From the NCBI GenBank assembly GCA_947500385.1, contig CANMSA010000007.1, forward strand, positions 1 to 64,000: 64,000 nt of DNA, read 5' to 3'. Shown here piece after piece: positions 61,164 through 64,000 of the stretch (position 1 is its first letter; each line of letters begins with the position of its first letter). The position numbers were made by a program, and so were the translations under genes. This DNA is from an uncultured Flavobacteriaceae bacterium. GTDB lineage: Bacteria > Bacteroidota > Bacteroidia > Flavobacteriales > Flavobacteriaceae. The notes beneath the pieces were generated by a model. That model was not told the origin of the DNA, did not search any database, and was given only the letters and a program-made list of their open reading frames with translations.

Positions 61164-62657
61164 TTAGACGGCGTTAAGGGCTGGATAGCTTTCTTCAAAG
61201 GCTAACTTTAGTTTTTCAATAACCGTATGTATTTCAGATTCGTTGTAGGCCGCAAATCCCATACGTATGGCGTTGTGCCCGGTTTTCGAGGTGTCGTACC
61301 GTTCCCAATCCCCAATGATCAAACCATGTTTTTTGGCGCCAATGGCAATGGTTTCCCAGGTGTACTGTTTTTGAAGACACACCCAAACGGCCATACCACC
61401 CTTGGGGACCGTGAAGGTAACAGCATCTCCGAGCTGTTTTTTTAAAAGCGTACAAAAGAGGATTCTTCGCGCTGCATAAATCTTGAGCACTTTGCGAATG
61501 TGCCGATCTAAGTCGCCATTCTTGATGAAATTGGCGAAGGTGGCCTCTAAAAGTGAATCGCCCTGCCGGTCAACGATGCGGCGTAATTTGGCGCATTGAT
61601 CTACAAAGGTTTTAGGGGCAATCAAATACCCCACACGGTATACGGGGGCCACTGTTTTGCAGACGGATCCAATATAGATAACATTGCCATTTTGATCATG
61701 GCTGGCGAGGGGCAATATCGGGGCATGGTCATAGTGAAAATCGTAGTCATAATCGTCTTCAATGATGGCAAAACGATGGGTGCGTGCCAGATTTAGCAGA
61801 TGCATTCGTCGCTTGGCCGAAAGGGTTACTGTGGTCGGGTGATGATGATGCGAGGTGCAATAGAGTGCTTTAATAGGGTATGTATTGCAAAGCGCTTCGA
61901 CCGCTTCGGTATCCAACCCGTTTTTGTCCACAGGAACTCTTAGAACCCTTGCCCCTACGTATTGAAATGTACGGTCGGCGGCGATGTAATTTGTTTCTCC
62001 GACAATGACATAGGAATTTGGCTCAAAAAGCAATCTCGAAGCCAGATAAAGTGCCATTTGACTGCCGCGCGTAATGAGGAGTTGTTCCTTTGTAATATGC
62101 AGCCCCCTGGTCTCATTTAAATAGTCGACCAGAGCGGTTCTGAGCTCGGGGTTGCCATAGGTGGTGCCGTACCCCAGGTATTCGATGTTTCGTTTACGAT
62201 TTGCCAGACTTCGGTATTCTTTGGCAACGGCCTTCATCGGTGATAGGCGCGTATCGGAAACTCCGTCATTCAAATAGTAAAAGCCCTTTAATTTTTCTAT
62301 GGGAGGTCTTTCTAGGAGCGGTTCTTTTAGAAATGGGAAGCCGGTATCCTGCAATTGGGAATGCGAGGTCTTCCCCGAAAATTCTTTTTGTTGTAATAGG
62401 GGAATACTCTGGTGTACGAAGGTTCCTTTTTTTGGGATGCTCTCGATCCAACCCTGTAACAATAGCTCTTCATAGCATGCGATGACCGTTTTTCGATGTA
62501 TTTGTAAGATCGCTGCCAGGGTGCGACTCCCGGGAAGCTTGGCACCTGGGGTGAGGACCCCATTTTTGATCAACATTACAAATTGATTTGAGAGTTGAAG
62601 GTATAATGGCTGTTTGCCGTTTCGATCAAGATCAATGCTGGTTTTATACGGAAGCAT
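61164..62657 (-). CDS. MocR/PdxR-type regulator (GntR winged helix + aminotransferase-like domain)
   Basis: 497 aa; PLYLQLSNQFVMLIKNGVLTPGAKLPGSRTLAAILQIHRKTV; GTTYGNPELRTALVDYLNETRG; IEDDYDYDFHY. Confidence 0.93.
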   Translation of the reverse strand: MLPYKTSIDLDRNGKQPLYLQLSNQFVMLIKNGVLTPGAKLPGSRTLAAILQIHRKTVIACYEELLLQGWIESIPKKGTFVHQSIPLLQQKEFSGKTSHSQLQDTGFPFLKEPLLERPPIEKLKGFYYLNDGVSDTRLSPMKAVAKEYRSLANRKRNIEYLGYGTTYGNPELRTALVDYLNETRGLHITKEQLLITRGSQMALYLASRLLFEPNSYVIVGETNYIAADRTFQYVGARVLRVPVDKNGLDTEAVEALCNTYPIKALYCTSHHHHPTTVTLSAKRRMHLLNLARTHRFAIIEDDYDYDFHYDHAPILPLASHDQNGNVIYIGSVCKTVAPVYRVGYLIAPKTFVDQCAKLRRIVDRQGDSLLEATFANFIKNGDLDRHIRKVLKIYAARRILFCTLLKKQLGDAVTFTVPKGGMAVWVCLQKQYTWETIAIGAKKHGLIIGDWERYDTSKTGHNAIRMGFAAYNESEIHTVIEKLKLAFEESYPALNAV

Positions 62658-62712
62658 AACTGGACTACTTAAAAATCAGTTTCTGGATGAATACAGTAGC
62701 CCATAAAGCTAT

Positions 62713-62720
62713 TAAATTTG
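62713..62720 (+). promoter_or_regulatory. Bacteroidota -7 promoter element (taaatttg)
   Basis: Exact TAnnTTTG match 21 nt before ATG 62741. Confidence 0.6.
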
Positions 62721-62740
62721 CACTCATATACGAAAGGATT

Positions 62741-63421
62741 ATGAAAGAATTCAAGATAGAAGCACTCAATAAGGTGCGCAGAGGTGCCAATAGGGCTACC
62801 TACGATGTGGAAAAGGTAAACGCCATACTTGATGCCGGTTTTGTCGGGTATGTATCCTACGTTTTTGAAGGAAAGGCAATCTCGTTACCAATGGCCTATG
62901 GGCGACGGGAAAATAAAATATACCTTCACGGATCTTTGAAGAATAGAATGTTATTGTCATTGTTGGAAGGAACGGGGGCCAGTATGACCGTGATGCATTT
63001 GGATGCCCTGGTCTTAGCACGTTCAGGCTTGCACCATTCGGTCAATTATCGTTCGGCGACACTGTTTGGTAGTCTGGTAAAAATTGTGGATCCAGAAGAA
63101 AAAGAAAGGGCGCTAAAATGCGTAGTGGATCATATGATGGAAGGACGTTGGGAAGGTATACGCCCTATGTTGAAGAAAGAATTGGATGGTACTTTGGTGG
63201 TGGAAATGACCATTGAGACAGCTTCTGCAAAAATTAGGGATGTGGGCGTGAACGATGAAAAAAAAGATTTGGAACTACCTATTTGGGCCGGCCTACTTCC
63301 GTTAAAACAGGTAGCGGAATTTCCTGAGAGCGATGCGCTACTCCCAAAGGGTGTTGAAATACCCGAGCATGTAATGGCCTATTACGAAACCAATAAATAT
63401 AAAGGCAATGTTAGAAATTAG
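62741..63421 (+). CDS. Pyridoxamine 5'-phosphate oxidase-like (flavin-binding split-barrel) family protein
   Basis: GYVSYVFEGKAISLPMAYGRRENKIYLHGSLKNRMLLSLL; start 62741 preferred over ORF start 62687. Confidence 0.88.
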   Translation: MKEFKIEALNKVRRGANRATYDVEKVNAILDAGFVGYVSYVFEGKAISLPMAYGRRENKIYLHGSLKNRMLLSLLEGTGASMTVMHLDALVLARSGLHHSVNYRSATLFGSLVKIVDPEEKERALKCVVDHMMEGRWEGIRPMLKKELDGTLVVEMTIETASAKIRDVGVNDEKKDLELPIWAGLLPLKQVAEFPESDALLPKGVEIPEHVMAYYETNKYKGNVRN

Positions 63422-63698
63422 ACCCAGCTGCGAAAACTGTGATACAGATTTGCCCCCCGAGGCTACCAATGCAATGATTTGTACGTATGAGTGTACTTTC
63501 TGTTCAGATTGCGTAACCGACATCCTCCACAACGTATGCCCAAATTGCGGTGGTGGCTTCGAGAAACGCCCGGTTCGTCCTAAGGGACAATTGGGAAAAA
63601 ATCCAGCCAAAAAAACACGCCTTCATAAACCGATAAAACAGCATGAATTTAATCTGTTAAGAAAAAAGTGGGAAGACATCGCACCCGAAAAGAGATAA
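63408..63698 (+). CDS. DUF1272 domain-containing zinc-ribbon protein
   Basis: LEIRPSCENCDTDLPPEATNAMICTYECTFCSDCVTDILHNVCPNCGGGF. Confidence 0.9.
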   Translation: MLEIRPSCENCDTDLPPEATNAMICTYECTFCSDCVTDILHNVCPNCGGGFEKRPVRPKGQLGKNPAKKTRLHKPIKQHEFNLLRKKWEDIAPEKR

Positions 63699-63711
63699 AA
63701 GTCTTAGGTGT

Positions 63712-64000
63712 TTACAGTTGATACCCGAGCCGGATTCCTCCATAAAAATTACGGGAATCGCCAGGATAAAAATACCGAGGTTCGTTCCCTCCAAATCCCC
63801 GGGTATTGATTAATACCGATTGGGCGTATACCACATCGAACAAGTTATGAATGCCAAAATCTACTCCAAGGGCAAATTTTTCAGATAGCTTTTTATAAAA
63901 GCCCATGCGTGTATTGAAAACGTTGAAAGAATCACTTGAGAGACTATTTGCATCGGTCAAAGGAACGGCCCCCACATATTGATGGGTAGTATTCCAATAA
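63712..64000 (-). CDS. TonB-dependent receptor, C-terminal part only (runs off window)
   Basis: Barrel-like LGVDFGIHNLFDVVYAQSVLINTRGFGGNEPRYFYPGDSRNFYGGIRLGYQL*. Confidence 0.75.
   Translation of the reverse strand, partial: YWNTTHQYVGAVPLTDANSLSSDSFNVFNTRMGFYKKLSEKFALGVDFGIHNLFDVVYAQSVLINTRGFGGNEPRYFYPGDSRNFYGGIRLGYQL

Overview
The window is a gene-dense chromosomal segment from a Bacteroidota genome, most likely Flavobacteriaceae. The evidence is TAnnTTTG-type promoters, three complete TonB-dependent receptors plus one partial, a RecO/IleS/LspA/UvrC/GlyRS gene complement, and HppD plus tryptophan 2,3-dioxygenase catabolic genes. I support about 60 protein-coding genes. I saw no tRNA, rRNA, CRISPR array, phage or clear transposon. 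Most of the window is ordinary housekeeping and metabolic DNA. The parts most worth a second look are: (1) a putative extracellular nucleic-acid utilisation locus at 44.8-51.7 kb (EEP-family nuclease / TonB receptor / DUF5689-like lamin-tail protein / secreted NucA-type nuclease); (2) an in-frame amber codon that splits the NucA-type nuclease; (3) a 5' leader of hppD with a 16-codon ORF followed by two mutually exclusive stems; (4) a GntR-controlled sugar locus at 7.7-12.7 kb with a perfect 21-nt palindromic operator; (5) a lipoprotein built from 3 x 87-bp tandem repeats (LEA-like); and (6) a few unannotated small ORFs. No finding here proves a new system. All family assignments come from reading the translated sequences, without database searches.
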